DNA of 22,214 nt from Mesaphorura yosii (GCA_009869945.1 WIXG01000776.1:1-22214), one strand, 5' to 3'. Positions 1 through 8,040 are shown, counted from the stretch's first letter. Notes: generated by a model from the sequence alone, not told the origin. Made by a program: numbers and translations.

Positions 1-210
1 GATGAAAATCTATGAAAAAGAAAACATGTTTACATGAAAACTTGATGGCGATGGGGTAACAGTTGGGAATTACTATTAGCGGTTGAACCTATTTCTTTAA
101 TTGTAATTACCTTCAATTGCGGATGGCCACTTAGAAGGTTAACGTTCGTGTTATCAGTGATTTTAACAAGTCAAGTGAGTTAACTTTAATTGAGTGTGAT
201 TGGTGTATAA

Positions 211-831
211 TTATTCTGCTTGAGGTGGGTCGTTGTTGATGTTTGTCGCTTTTGATTTTAGAAACTCTTGGCTGAAATGTTCAGCATGAGTCTGGAGTTT
301 CTGGAGGCAATCCGGACAGCTATTGCAACCAACCGGGTCTGCTACAGGTTCATATTTTCGAATCGTAGCTTGGGATTTCATCAATGCCAGTCGTTTGCGT
401 ATCTCCAGTTCTGACGGATTCACGCCATGATTGTGTTCTTTGTTGGTCACAGTAACAACGTCTTGAGTTTTGCAGCGTCGACGGCAGTGGTTTGTATCAT
501 TCTTCGAACAAACCTAGTACGTTGTGTCTCGATGCTGTGAGTTTTTTCTGTACGTAAAGCCATCATGGACCAGCAGTCTTCCACCCTTACGGTTTTGCAC
601 GAACTCCATTCTAAGAAAAATTGAAACAGGACGAATTTTTAAAACTGATGGCACTCATTTGCACAATAAAGTTCTGGTAAATACTTACGGATCAACGTAC
701 ACGGCAGTTGTAAATTCAGGCGAGTGATGGTGACGGTGACAACTATGAAGGAACACGACTTTAGAACAAGTTTCAGTGTTTTTGCAAAGATAGACTGAAC
801 GAGAATGATGCCAACTCCAGTTTCTACTTTG
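211..831 (-). pseudogene. FLYWCH zinc-finger gene interrupted by an in-frame stop (3' part of gene)
   Basis: Two exons fit: 831-689 and 610-211, with an intron of 78 nt (GTAAGT donor, TTTTTCTTAG acceptor) and matching phase 2. Exon 610-211 opens at an ATG (609-607) and reads FVQNRKGG, then VHDGFTYRKN, then TTY, then a TAG at 516-514. The same frame continues with VCSKNDTNHC and NKEHNHG to a TAA at 213-211. This is the FLYWCH finger pattern (aromatic residues, W-x-C, C, H-N-H), and the TAG falls exactly at the conserved Trp, a one-base change from TGG. The upstream exon carries a weaker finger-like C/HHH pattern (YLCKNTETC, HRHHHSPE). FLYWCH fingers occur in DNA-binding proteins and in MULE-type transposases; which kind this is cannot be told. 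ATTAAA on the minus strand at 190-185 may be the poly(A) signal. The 5' end of the gene was not found. Confidence 0.6.
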
Positions 832-1483
832 CTATTATAGGCAATGCCGGAGCCATGGAAAGAGTCAAGGACAGACTGAGTTGAAGTGAAAAATAAACTT
901 AACATTGAATCACTAATGTTTGTAAACATGAAAAGTTATTTAAAACCACAAAGAAATCTTCTTCATTATCTTATCAATTTTTATTTGCATAATCATCAAG
1001 ATGCATGTGTATTAGGCATTCGAGGTCCATGCATCTCGAGGCCAGGCTTCTCGAGGTTCAGGGTTCGTGTTTCGAGGTTCAGGCTTTCCTGGTAAGGACA
1101 TGGAATCGCAAAAGGCAAATGGCAAATGCGAACAATTTCAGCACGTAGAATGCTGAGAATCCTTGACATTTTCGTATTTGAATGCATCTACACATCTTGC
1201 AAGACCGGAGAATCTGCTCATCAAAGATCAAAGTGATCTCTTGTATCCTGCTGGAAAAACTCAAAAGTCCCTGTCGCTGCCTGAAGACGGCTTTTTCGAT
1301 TCTGAGGCCCCGTTTTCTCTCTCCGTGGTCGAAGGATATTCAGCTAGCTGGAATACATCTGCCTTTTTCCCTGAAAGGTGAATGCATCCCCAAAACATAA
1401 ACAAATTCACTCAAATTTATCAAATTACTTCTCGAATCTGAGTCTTTGCTTTTGGGTTTTCAGGTGGAATTCGAAGCTACGCA
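832..1483. other. gene-free stretch; possible 5' exon of PHPT1
   Basis: No confident gene. A good splice donor (AAAG|GTGAAT, exon end 1377) and an acceptor (GGGTTTTCAG, next exon from 1464) define an 86-nt intron just before the PHPT1 start, so the mRNA may begin upstream of 1377. Joined across this intron, an ATG at 1182 would be in frame with the PHPT1 ATG and add an arginine/lysine-rich N-terminal extension. A second frame (1163-1381) looks protein-like but would not join PHPT1. The degenerate tandem repeat at 1020-1089 also lies here. Confidence 0.35.
1020..1089. repeat. short degenerate tandem repeat (TCGAGGttCAGG-like unit)
   Basis: Three imperfect copies of a unit built on CTCGAGGCCAGG / CTCGAGGTTCAGG / TTCGAGGTTCAGG follow one another with a period of about 17 to 22 nt. 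A partial copy (TTCGAGGTCC) precedes them. The repeat lies between the broken FLYWCH gene and PHPT1 and has no coding explanation. Confidence 0.5.
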
Positions 1484-2043
1484 ATGGAAACAATTGAGAA
1501 GGTCGAGATCGATGGTCCCGGCAACACTTTTAAGTACATCCTCCTTAAACTCATCATCACGAAGGGTGGATCTGCTGACACGAAGGATAACAGCCAAATT
1601 TTGGTCCGTGGATACACAGAATGCCCTTTTCATGGTAAGATTCCAACTTTTCGACCAAGATTTTGAGTTTTGGAGACCTGCCATACTGCCAGCACCTGAT
1701 TTGTGCTCGTGTCTGTTGGTCCAGGCGATATTTTCGACGTTGCTCAAGACAGACTCAACAAGAAACTTGGGAAGGACGTCACCTTTAAGTTGAATTGTCT
1801 GGGAGGCGGTCGGATTAAACACGAAGCAAATAAAATCCACATTTATGGCTATTCTCAGGTATCCAGCATATCTGATTTGCGCAAAATAAGAGTACTTGAG
1901 GAAAGGAAAGGAGTAAGGCATTGGTAATATTTCATTTTGTGCAGGGCTACGGGCGGGCTGATCATTCAATCACTTCAGATCTCATCAAGGCAGCATTCAG
2001 TGGAAAGAATTATGAAGTCACCTGGTCTGATGAGGGGTACTGA
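1484..2043 (+). CDS. PHPT1: 14 kDa phosphohistidine phosphatase (PHPT1 / janus family)
   Basis: Exons are 1484-1634, 1725-1858 and 1945-2043 (introns 90 and 86 nt, phases 1 and 0), giving 127 aa, against 125 in the human protein. The family removes phosphate from histidine in proteins, in the cytosol. Family hallmarks are visible: FKYILLKL near the N-terminus, RGYTECPFHGDIFD with the expected catalytic His at residue 50, then CLGGGRIKH, IHIYGYS and the C-terminal end YEVTWSDEGY. The first intron interrupts the codon just after His50. The ATG at 1484 gives the normal family length, but an in-frame upstream ATG could be used if a 5' exon ending at 1377 is spliced on. A poly(A) signal lies at 2238-2243. 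The gene is convergent with the SIAH-like gene. The identification is firm. Confidence 0.93.
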
Positions 2044-2237
2044 AGAAATCATCGTAAAACTTATCAGGCAACCTATAAGATTCGTATCAAACGCCCAAAT
2101 TAAGTCTGCTATTTAAATTAGTAAGTGCAAAATGAATTCCAAATTCCAAGCAACCAATTTACCAAGGTTTCTGATCAACGTTTAGATAATTTGCAAATTG
2201 TGAAACTACTTGTAATTACTACCTGCTTGTGGGTTGA

Positions 2238-2243
2238 AATAAA
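2238..2243 (+). terminator. PHPT1 poly(A) signal AATAAA
   Basis: A canonical AATAAA lies about 195 nt after the PHPT1 stop codon. It is only about 40 nt from the opposite-strand signal of the SIAH-like gene. Confidence 0.7.
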
Positions 2244-2281
2244 AACTTCGCACGAACTGATCAACGAGCGCAATGCGAATA

Positions 2282-2287
2282 TTTATT
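2282..2287 (-). terminator. SIAH-like gene poly(A) signal AATAAA
   Basis: TTTATT on the plus strand reads AATAAA on the minus strand, about 30 nt after the SIAH-like stop codon at 2318. That is an unusually short 3' UTR, set by the convergent PHPT1 gene. Confidence 0.7.
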
Positions 2288-2317
2288 GCCGATAAGTACT
2301 AAAGTCAGTCCAGCAGA

Positions 2318-3860
2318 TTAAAAGATGAGGTTGCTGTTATTGTTGTTGGACTTTTTGATGACGTGGAATCCGACGACCCACTCAAACTTCTTGGTTTTGG
2401 GCAGGAACGTCGTGAGCGGTCGAAGGTTTCTCGCCGTGACTGTCAGGCCGAGGCCCGAGTTGAAGACGTCTCGTGACGACGTTCGAATCGAGTGGATCGG
2501 ACCTTGCCAACTTAGGCTCATGTTCTGTGCATAGGAAAGATGAAAGCTTGAGCATGAATGTTAATTTATACGTTCCAGTCTTTCAGAGGGTCGGAATACG
2601 AGTTACCAACCTTTTCAAGGTGCGTGATGTTAATTTCTCCCTCAAACATGATGGCTTCCGCTTTTGAGCCGACGAGGTAGATCCACCACATCATCTGCCC
2701 TTCGTAGATTGCCGAGGAACAGAGAAACAGTCTGTCAAAGTACTCCAAGTATGCAAATTCGTTGATGTGATCTGTGGACAATTAATTAAATGCATGTAGC
2801 AGTGGCTAGCCAAGTTTGTGGCTCGTTTCTTGGTTTCATCTTACCGGTCATCAGCTTAAGTTCGTCAGGAGTTGCGGTCTCGAACCACTCGCCGTAGTCG
2901 GTGCAAGCGCCTTTCAGCTGGTGTCCATGCATGATGTGGTGTCTGAACTTGTCGTAGCGGATCAAACTCTTCTTGCAGGTGTGTAGCTCACCGACCAAAT
3001 TGCACTCGAAGGGCCTGCCATATTGATAAATACATTTAAGTACCCTCTCCTGTGTTAGCTGATTTTCTTAGGTTAGGCACAGGTTACCTGAAATCACAGT
3101 CTTGTTCGTGGACCACCTTCTCGCTCTCGAGGAGCCGGAGTCCACAGCCGATAGCCTGGAATCTGCACCTCGCGAAGCACTTCTTCACGAGCTGGTCGGC
3201 CAAGTGATTGTGGATTGGGGCGTAGGTGCCCTGGCACAGCGGGCAGCGCTCGCTTTTGGTGCGGCAGTTATTGCACACGATGTGCCCACGCACGCAGCAC
3301 ATCACGGGCACAGTCACGATCTGAAACCGAGACAATTGATAGATTGTAGATTGAGGAATATGTACGTAGATGGGTTACTAGGTAGTGACAATAGTGAGAA
3401 AAGACAGGAATTACGGACCTCCATGCAGATTGGACACTCGAGCAGCTTGGCCAGGTCTCGTGTGCTGTCCGGAGCGAAGATGTCGGTGACAATCACGTGC
3501 TCCAAGAAAGCTGCCGAATTTCGGGCGCCTCCCCAAATCTCTGGCCACTCGTTGCTCGGTCGACGGGCATCGGGCGGCCACGGACAGGCTGAAATCAGTA
3601 CACAGGACGGTGGGGTCGTTAATGTTCGATTGAAAACCATGTAATTCGAAATTCTACTGTTTGTCTGACATACCCGTACCCGTCGACGTCGACGGTTTTC
3701 TGCTGATTTTGATGTCTGTGACTGGCTCGTCCATGACGACGATTGTCAGTGTCTTGCAGTCTTCAACAATGTCGGGCCAGACCGTCACAAAGTCCTCAGA
3801 CTTGGCAGCAGCTGCAGGGCCTGATTCGGACTTGCCAGGTGGAGTGGGAGACGAAGACAT
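2318..3860 (-). CDS. SIAH/sina-like RING-type E3 ubiquitin ligase
   Basis: Six exons agree in phase: 3860-3674, 3588-3419, 3320-3088, 3014-2845, 2771-2611 and 2524-2318, giving 375 aa. SIAH proteins transfer ubiquitin to substrates through a RING finger and recognise them through a zinc-finger plus TRAF-like domain. Visible here: a RING split by an intron (CPICME at about residues 114-119, then CCVRGHIVCNNC and CPLC), then a SIAH-type Cys/His region (CFARCRFQAIGCGLR, HEQDCDFRPFEC, HIMHGH), then a TRAF-like beta part including MMWWIYLVGSKAEA and a C-terminus ending KKSNNNNSNLIF. The first 110 or so residues are low-complexity and have no match in canonical SIAH1 (282 aa). One donor is the weak GTCCGT after CPICME, but it restores the RING exactly. 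The gene is a divergent SIAH-family member, so no specific symbol is given. Confidence 0.85.
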
Positions 3861-4230
3861 TTTAATGAACCACTCCGCAGAATCATAGAAGATAATCAGA
3901 ACTCAAATTTTGACTGCCCGTCTCATTGCGCTGATAAATACTGAAATTTTTTGATATAAAAAACAGCACTTTCTCTCAACCCCCAGCTGAATGACTGATA
4001 AGACGAGCCAAAGAAGGTCGAACTTGGATTTGATTCACTTTCACTCGAGTTTCGATTTCGAAAGAGAAGGCAAAAGTGCTGCTTTGAAGAGGAATCCTTG
4101 CAATTTGTCGCATACCAGTGTCTCAATGATTAATTTGCTTAATGCTTAATTCGGGAAGAGTGAAGTGATGGTCGTTGAGGTCAGTGAGCCGCGATCAGTC
4201 TCGATGTCGACTTTATGTACTTGGTTGTCT
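3861..4230. other. intergenic: BBIP1 3' UTR and SIAH-like promoter
   Basis: About 370 nt lie between two minus-strand genes. No conserved reading frame is seen, and no clear AATAAA for BBIP1 on the minus strand was found here by eye. The stretch must contain the BBIP1 3' end and the SIAH-like promoter. Confidence 0.5.
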
Positions 4231-4485
4231 TCATTCCAGGCTGGCAGAGTCCATGGACTCTTTAATCTTGGCCACCGACTCTCGCTGGATCCGTTCGAGC
4301 TTCTCGACCGTGTACGACTTTAGCGGAAGCAGTTTCGGCTTGCAGACGACGTAGGAGAGGTGGTCCTCGTTATGGAGGTAGCCCTTCTTAGGCAGCAGCT
4401 CTCGAATCATCGTCGGGCCGCCAGGCAGGGCAGCTGCTGAGCTCGGTTGCTGGTTGGCTGCTGCTCCGACTCCGTTGGATGACAT
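4231..4485 (-). CDS. BBIP1: BBSome-interacting protein 1 (BBIP1/BBIP10)
   Basis: A single-exon frame of 84 aa starts at an ATG (4485-4483) and ends with TGA. The family is tiny (92 aa in human) and belongs to the BBSome, the coat complex that moves membrane proteins in and out of cilia. The diagnostic core is present: IRELLPKKG at about residues 28-36, then VVCKPKLLPLKS (46-57) and YTVEKLERIQRE (58-69). The first 25 residues are Ser/Ala/Gln-rich and not conserved. An X-box-like RFX site lies about 150 nt upstream, fitting a ciliary gene. If the species has sensory cilia only, this would be its expected role. The match over the core is strong. Confidence 0.9.
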   Translation of the reverse strand: MSSNGVGAAANQQPSSAAALPGGPTMIRELLPKKGYLHNEDHLSYVVCKPKLLPLKSYTVEKLERIQRESVAKIKESMDSASLE

Positions 4486-4633
4486 TTCAGTTATCAGCTT
4501 CTCCGGTATACGCTAAGTTCTATTCTAAGGTGAATTGAATCACAAAATGAAGGCCCAAAATGCGTCAGAAATTCTCAGCTGCCGCGGCAGCCCCTGGGTA
4601 TTAGCCACTGAATCGCGGAATGGAAACACAGGC

Positions 4634-4646
4634 CTTGCTTAGCAAC
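4634..4646 (-). promoter_or_regulatory. X-box-like RFX binding site
   Basis: On the minus strand the site reads GTTGCTAAGCAAG: two near-perfect inverted half-sites (GTTGCT and AGCAAg) with a 1-nt spacer. It matches the RFX consensus RYYNYY-N(1-3)-RRNRAC except for the last base. It sits about 150 nt upstream of BBIP1 and the same distance from the plus-strand TPR-like gene, so it could serve either or both. RFX factors are the known master regulators of ciliary genes in animals. Confidence 0.6.
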
Positions 4647-4800
4647 CTGGAGCAAAACACACGCTGGAGGGTTTGAAGTTTATACATATGCTTTTCGCTT
4701 GATATGTTCCTCGACTTTCCGGGATCAGTTTGTGGTAAACACGCTTCATTATAAGTAGTTTAGTTCAGTTTCATTTTCAAAGTTAACCGTTAACGTAAAT

Positions 4801-5292
4801 ATGTATCTACACTCAGATGGAATGTTTTGGATGTATTCACATCTTGCACGCTCCTACTTACAGATTGGTGAATATTATTCCGCGAGAACGACTCTGGAGT
4901 CATCTCCATTGCATCCACTAAGCTCAAATGGAGATAAGTATACATCGGCTCATATCTTGATTTCCAAAACTATGTTCGCTTGCAAAACTGGACAATATAA
5001 GCAAGCGGTGAAAATTGCTCCGGCTTGGATTTGAAACTTCAGGACGAGTTGAGAGGGGAGCAACGCCGTACAGTGTATATAAAGACGGGCGACATTGGAA
5101 TGCTCGATTTTGAGGTGAGCTGGGAGGAAAAGAATGGGTTGATTCAATCAGGGCGGAATGCTGTCCATGACGCGTTGGGGGACACGGCGAATCAGGGGGC
5201 AGCGTCTGCATCCCCAGTTCTCCTGCCCCAACCCCCCTCAGAAGCAGCGGGGAAATCAGCGGAGCAGGATACGAATTCATACCATAGGTTAA
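4801..5292 (+). CDS. unrecognised small gene with TPR-like helical repeats (possibly broken)
   Basis: The ATG at 4801 opens about 70 residues with two TPR-like helical hairpins (FWMYSHLARSYLQIGEYYSA and AHILISKTMFACKTGQYKQA). The frame then stops at 5032 unless the 35 nt from 5008 to 5042 (GTGAAA...TTCAG) is removed as a very short intron. Doing so keeps frame into DELRGEQRRTVYIKTGD, then a GTGAGC donor (5115), a strong pyrimidine-rich acceptor (ending 5241) and a short last exon to TAA at 5290-5292, about 109 aa in all. A poly(A) signal follows at 5339. Upstream codons are open back to 4759 after possible acceptors, so earlier exons may exist. It is divergent from BBIP1 across the X-box-like site, which hints at a ciliary role but does not show it. 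A decayed or frameshifted copy is equally possible. Confidence 0.35.
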
Positions 5293-5312
5293 GCTTTGTA
5301 ATCAATCGAACT

Positions 5313-5318
5313 TTTATT
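5313..5318 (-). terminator. poly(A) signal of the 214-aa gene
   Basis: Minus-strand AATAAA about 30 nt after the stop codon of the gene at 5348-6066. Confidence 0.6.
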
Positions 5319-5338
5319 TGAATAGCTGTAGAAGCAGG

Positions 5339-5344
5339 AATAAA
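5339..5344 (+). terminator. poly(A) signal of the TPR-like gene
   Basis: Plus-strand AATAAA about 47 nt after the TAA at 5290-5292. It lies four nucleotides from the stop codon of the opposite-strand gene, so cleavage downstream of it would make the two mRNAs overlap in antisense. Confidence 0.5.
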
Positions 5345-5347
5345 GAA

Positions 5348-6066
5348 TTAGCGCTGCCCAATGCGTTCTACCACATGTCCATTCCCGGTGTCCATCAGCG
5401 CAGCTTTAAACTTTGCCCAGTGGTCTGCCGTCTTACGGGTAAACAGGAGTGTGAGTGTTGAGAGCTTATCAGATGTAGTCGGTTTAGATTGGACCAGCTC
5501 CATCTCGGCTACACTAATCACCTCCTCACTTACTAGCAGAATCAGAATTTGATTGACATTGTCCACATTCTGCATGATGTCAAAGAGCGAACCCGTAACT
5601 TCCCGTTGGAAGTTAGGGTTTGTCACTGGTGCTTGCGTTCCTGCTGCCGCTGCTGCTCCGCGTCTCGCATCCCTAGATGGTTCTGGCTTCCTAAACTCGG
5701 CTTCTACTTCAAACGCAAACTGTCCCATTCCTTTCCCGCGAACGAGAATCAGGAATTGGGCCAAAGTCGCTTTCTCATAGACCCTAGCCACCCAATACTC
5801 CAAAGTAGTCAGTACTGCTCCGGAGAAGTCTTGCTCCTTAAGCTGATGTTTAATACGAATGTTTGTATCCGCTTGGGTTATCATCTCATCCGTCAAGTCT
5901 GACCAATTCTGGAGTGCCACTCTGTTTGACAAAGCAAGTGTACGGATTCGGAGCATGTCCTCGCGTGTAACTATTAGACAGAAACATATATATAAATGTA
6001 AATACGCGCACCGGCACGAAATAGGGTATAATTTGGCAGCTTACGAGGTGCGTTGAAGTCCGCCAT
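5348..6066 (-). CDS. uncharacterised 214-aa protein, possible HORMA-like fold
   Basis: Two exons fit: 6066-6045 (ATG, seven codons plus one base) and 5970-5348, with a 74-nt intron having a GTAAGC donor. The reading frame is long, balanced and clearly protein-like. I do not recognise the family with certainty. The stretch TTLEYWVARVYEKATLAQFL, followed by ILVRGKG and FAFEVEAEF, resembles in pattern the alpha-C helix and following strand of HORMA proteins (MAD2, REV7, p31comet). Later LTLLFTRKTADHWAKF resembles the MAD2 strand before its safety-belt. A Pro/Ala-rich linker (about residues 102-125) separates the halves. No signal peptide or membrane segment is seen. The HORMA suggestion is a pattern match only. 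The gene is convergent with the TPR-like gene, and their 3' ends abut. Confidence 0.65.
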
Positions 6067-6278
6067 ACTTAATTATAAGAAGGTTTTAAAGAAGGACTGA
6101 AATTATGTAGTACGAGCTCAGATTTGAAATTGGGTGCTGAATTCAAGCAAGTTTCTAGTGATTAATTGAGCGGAGTCACAAAAGTGATAAGCTTATCTTG
6201 TATGAGCTGAGCCATATTGCATACCAGCACATTCCGCTTCACCGTTCGTCATAAGAGCTTATCTGTTTCCTGTGTAAA

Positions 6279-6470
6279 CTAAATACGAATACTATCCATA
6301 ATAATAATCATTGTCCAGTTCTTGTGCTTGACTCGAGCGCCGCTGTACGTGGCATCTCTGAACCTCTTAAGCAAGTGGGAGGCATGATCGTCGCGTGTTT
6401 CTTGTCCGTATCCACAATTTAGGCAAAATGGCTGGGGCGCATTTAAGGGAACGAACCCTGGTCCATGATT
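6279..6470 (-). other. open frame continuing past the transposase-fragment stop
   Basis: After the TAA at 6473-6471 the same minus-strand frame stays open for about 63 codons (including FVPLNAPQPFCLNCGYGQE and DHASHLLKRF) to TAG at 6281-6279. It contains a Cys pair and is not obviously random. It shows no transposase catalytic motif and no family I recognise. It could be chance, an exon of something else, or a decayed tail of the element. Confidence 0.2.
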
Positions 6471-6761
6471 TTATACTGGGAGTAGGTGGCTTTTCTCGAA
6501 CCAAGTATTGAGTGGAGGGTTAGACCGAAGTCCACAACCAAGAGCGGTGCAACGCCAACGAAAGCCGGCCTTACTCGTTGAGTTCTGGTTTTTCAGAAGA
6601 AAACGATTACCACATATACACTTGGCCTTATGAAGCGGGAGCAATCCAATTTGTTTGAAGAATGCTTCCGCGAGTTTGTCTTCACGTATAACCCGCAGTA
6701 ACTCCATTGGTCCACAACCTTTCTTTCCAGACTTAACTAACTGATTAAGATTAATCGCCAT
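6471..6761 (-). mobile_element. Merlin/ISXO2-like transposase, N-terminal zinc-ribbon fragment
   Basis: A 96-aa frame begins at an ATG (6761-6759). It has a helical N-terminal part (residues 1-45), then a zinc-ribbon-like segment with C48-x-C50, W69-R-C71 and C76, and ends TWFEKSHLLPV. This layout (Cys pair, then WRC-x4-C, then a basic turn and a FEKSHL motif) is typical of the start of Merlin-family (IS1016/ISXO2-like) transposases in invertebrates. A complete transposase is about three times longer and has a DDE catalytic core; none is visible downstream. The element is therefore a fragment or a domesticated remnant. Terminal inverted repeats and target-site duplications were not identified. 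Confidence 0.55.
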
Positions 6762-7325
6762 CTTTAACTTTCCGCTTCGTCACTGAAGTCGAGTGCACGT
6801 ACTTCGACTTCTAGTAAAAGAACTTAAAAGTAAGATACTTGCTCTCGTTCAAAAGAAGCGAAGCGCTAGTAGGCTCGGCTCGTGCGGTACATTTCAACCT
6901 GTTCTCCATATTTATGGTAGATGAAGTTAGCGTGAACCCGAACCCCAATTGAAAGGTTGCCAGATAAATGCAAGTCGGCCAAAAAAACTTTTATTTCTTG
7001 GAAATTACAACTCGCGAATTCCAACAGTCAAGCTCAGCAACAATTTCGTCTAATTTACAGTTTGTTTGCGAATCCTGATTGTCCATTCGTGAAAAATACT
7101 GTACAACAAATGCGAAATGCACTCCACCTTAATTATAATTTTAAAATCCAAGTGTTTACATTCTAAAGACTTAAATATCGTAACAGATTTTGTTTTGGTT
7201 TCGTTTGGTACTTCGTCACAGAAGAAGGCAGGCCCTCGAGTCACCGTTGCAAATCGCAAGTTGCTTTTGTTTCAAGACGACGCGGCAGAATATAAAAGCA
7301 TAGAAAACTAGTTTAGTTTATCATC

Positions 7326-7354
7326 AACGCTAATTATAATTGTAATTTAGCGTT
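7326..7354. repeat. inverted repeat AACGCTAA / TTAGCGTT
   Basis: AACGCTAA (7326-7333) and TTAGCGTT (7347-7354) form an 8-bp stem around a 13-nt AT-rich loop. The stem could be lengthened with a single-base bulge. No adjacent gene explains it. Confidence 0.4.
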
Positions 7355-8022
7355 CGAATTACAATGCATTCAAATCCTGAAGAGTTCAACAGACAAAAAT
7401 AGCGTTCGCTTTCAATTTTGTGGAAGCGGTGTCATTAAAATCGTCATTTCGTCATGGATAATCAGAAATAATTAATAGATGTTAATTGGCTTTGGCCTCT
7501 AGTTCTAACAACATTTAGTGATTTTGAACATCTGATAAGCTCTCGCGGCAGGCAGACAACAAAATGCAAAACTCGAATCATTCGTTTCAGATCGTCAGTC
7601 AGTCTTATCGAATCTAATAATCTGTTCTCTTAATTGTATTAATTGTCTTAATTAAAGTACAACCGAGCAGAGTTCGTAATTCAAATAATTCTTAGTCAAG
7701 TCTTTTCGATCAAGATTCTCAGCATGGTTTGGCGGTGCGTTGGCGCACGACACAGTTAACAGCAATGATTGGTCTTTAAACCTTAATTTAATTATTTTAA
7801 ATTCCCGTAAAGGCCGCTCTCTCATTTTAAATTGTTAACAGCAGAATAACAAATCACATTTTCATTCCGCATCATTTCATCAATCAATTAACATCCTTCA
7901 ATTCACCACAATTAATTATCACATCGCCCTAGCCTCATTAATTAGTTTAATTGACTGGGGGTACACAAAAACTCTCGTTTCTCGTTTCGTCGACTCGTGG
8001 CACTCTACACACAGATCGCTTA

Positions 8023-8040
8023 GTTAATTAATTAATTAAC
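8023..8040. repeat. 18-bp perfect palindrome of TTAA units
   Basis: GTTAATTAATTAATTAAC is its own reverse complement and is a simple tandem of TTAA/AATT. It probably arose as a microsatellite. Confidence 0.6.

Noticed and set aside
1163..1381. Protein-like plus-strand frame upstream of PHPT1
   Set aside because: Composition is balanced, but it starts at TTG, does not join PHPT1 in frame across the 1377/1464 intron, and matches nothing I recognise; perhaps an upstream reading frame or chance.
3102..3644. 180-codon plus-strand frame over the SIAH-like gene
   Set aside because: It runs across introns of the opposite-strand gene, whose RING motifs are unmistakable; it has no features of its own.
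5088..5096. TATATAAAG TATA-box-like word
   Set aside because: It lies inside the apparent coding part of the TPR-like gene, and no transcript start or frame follows that would need it.
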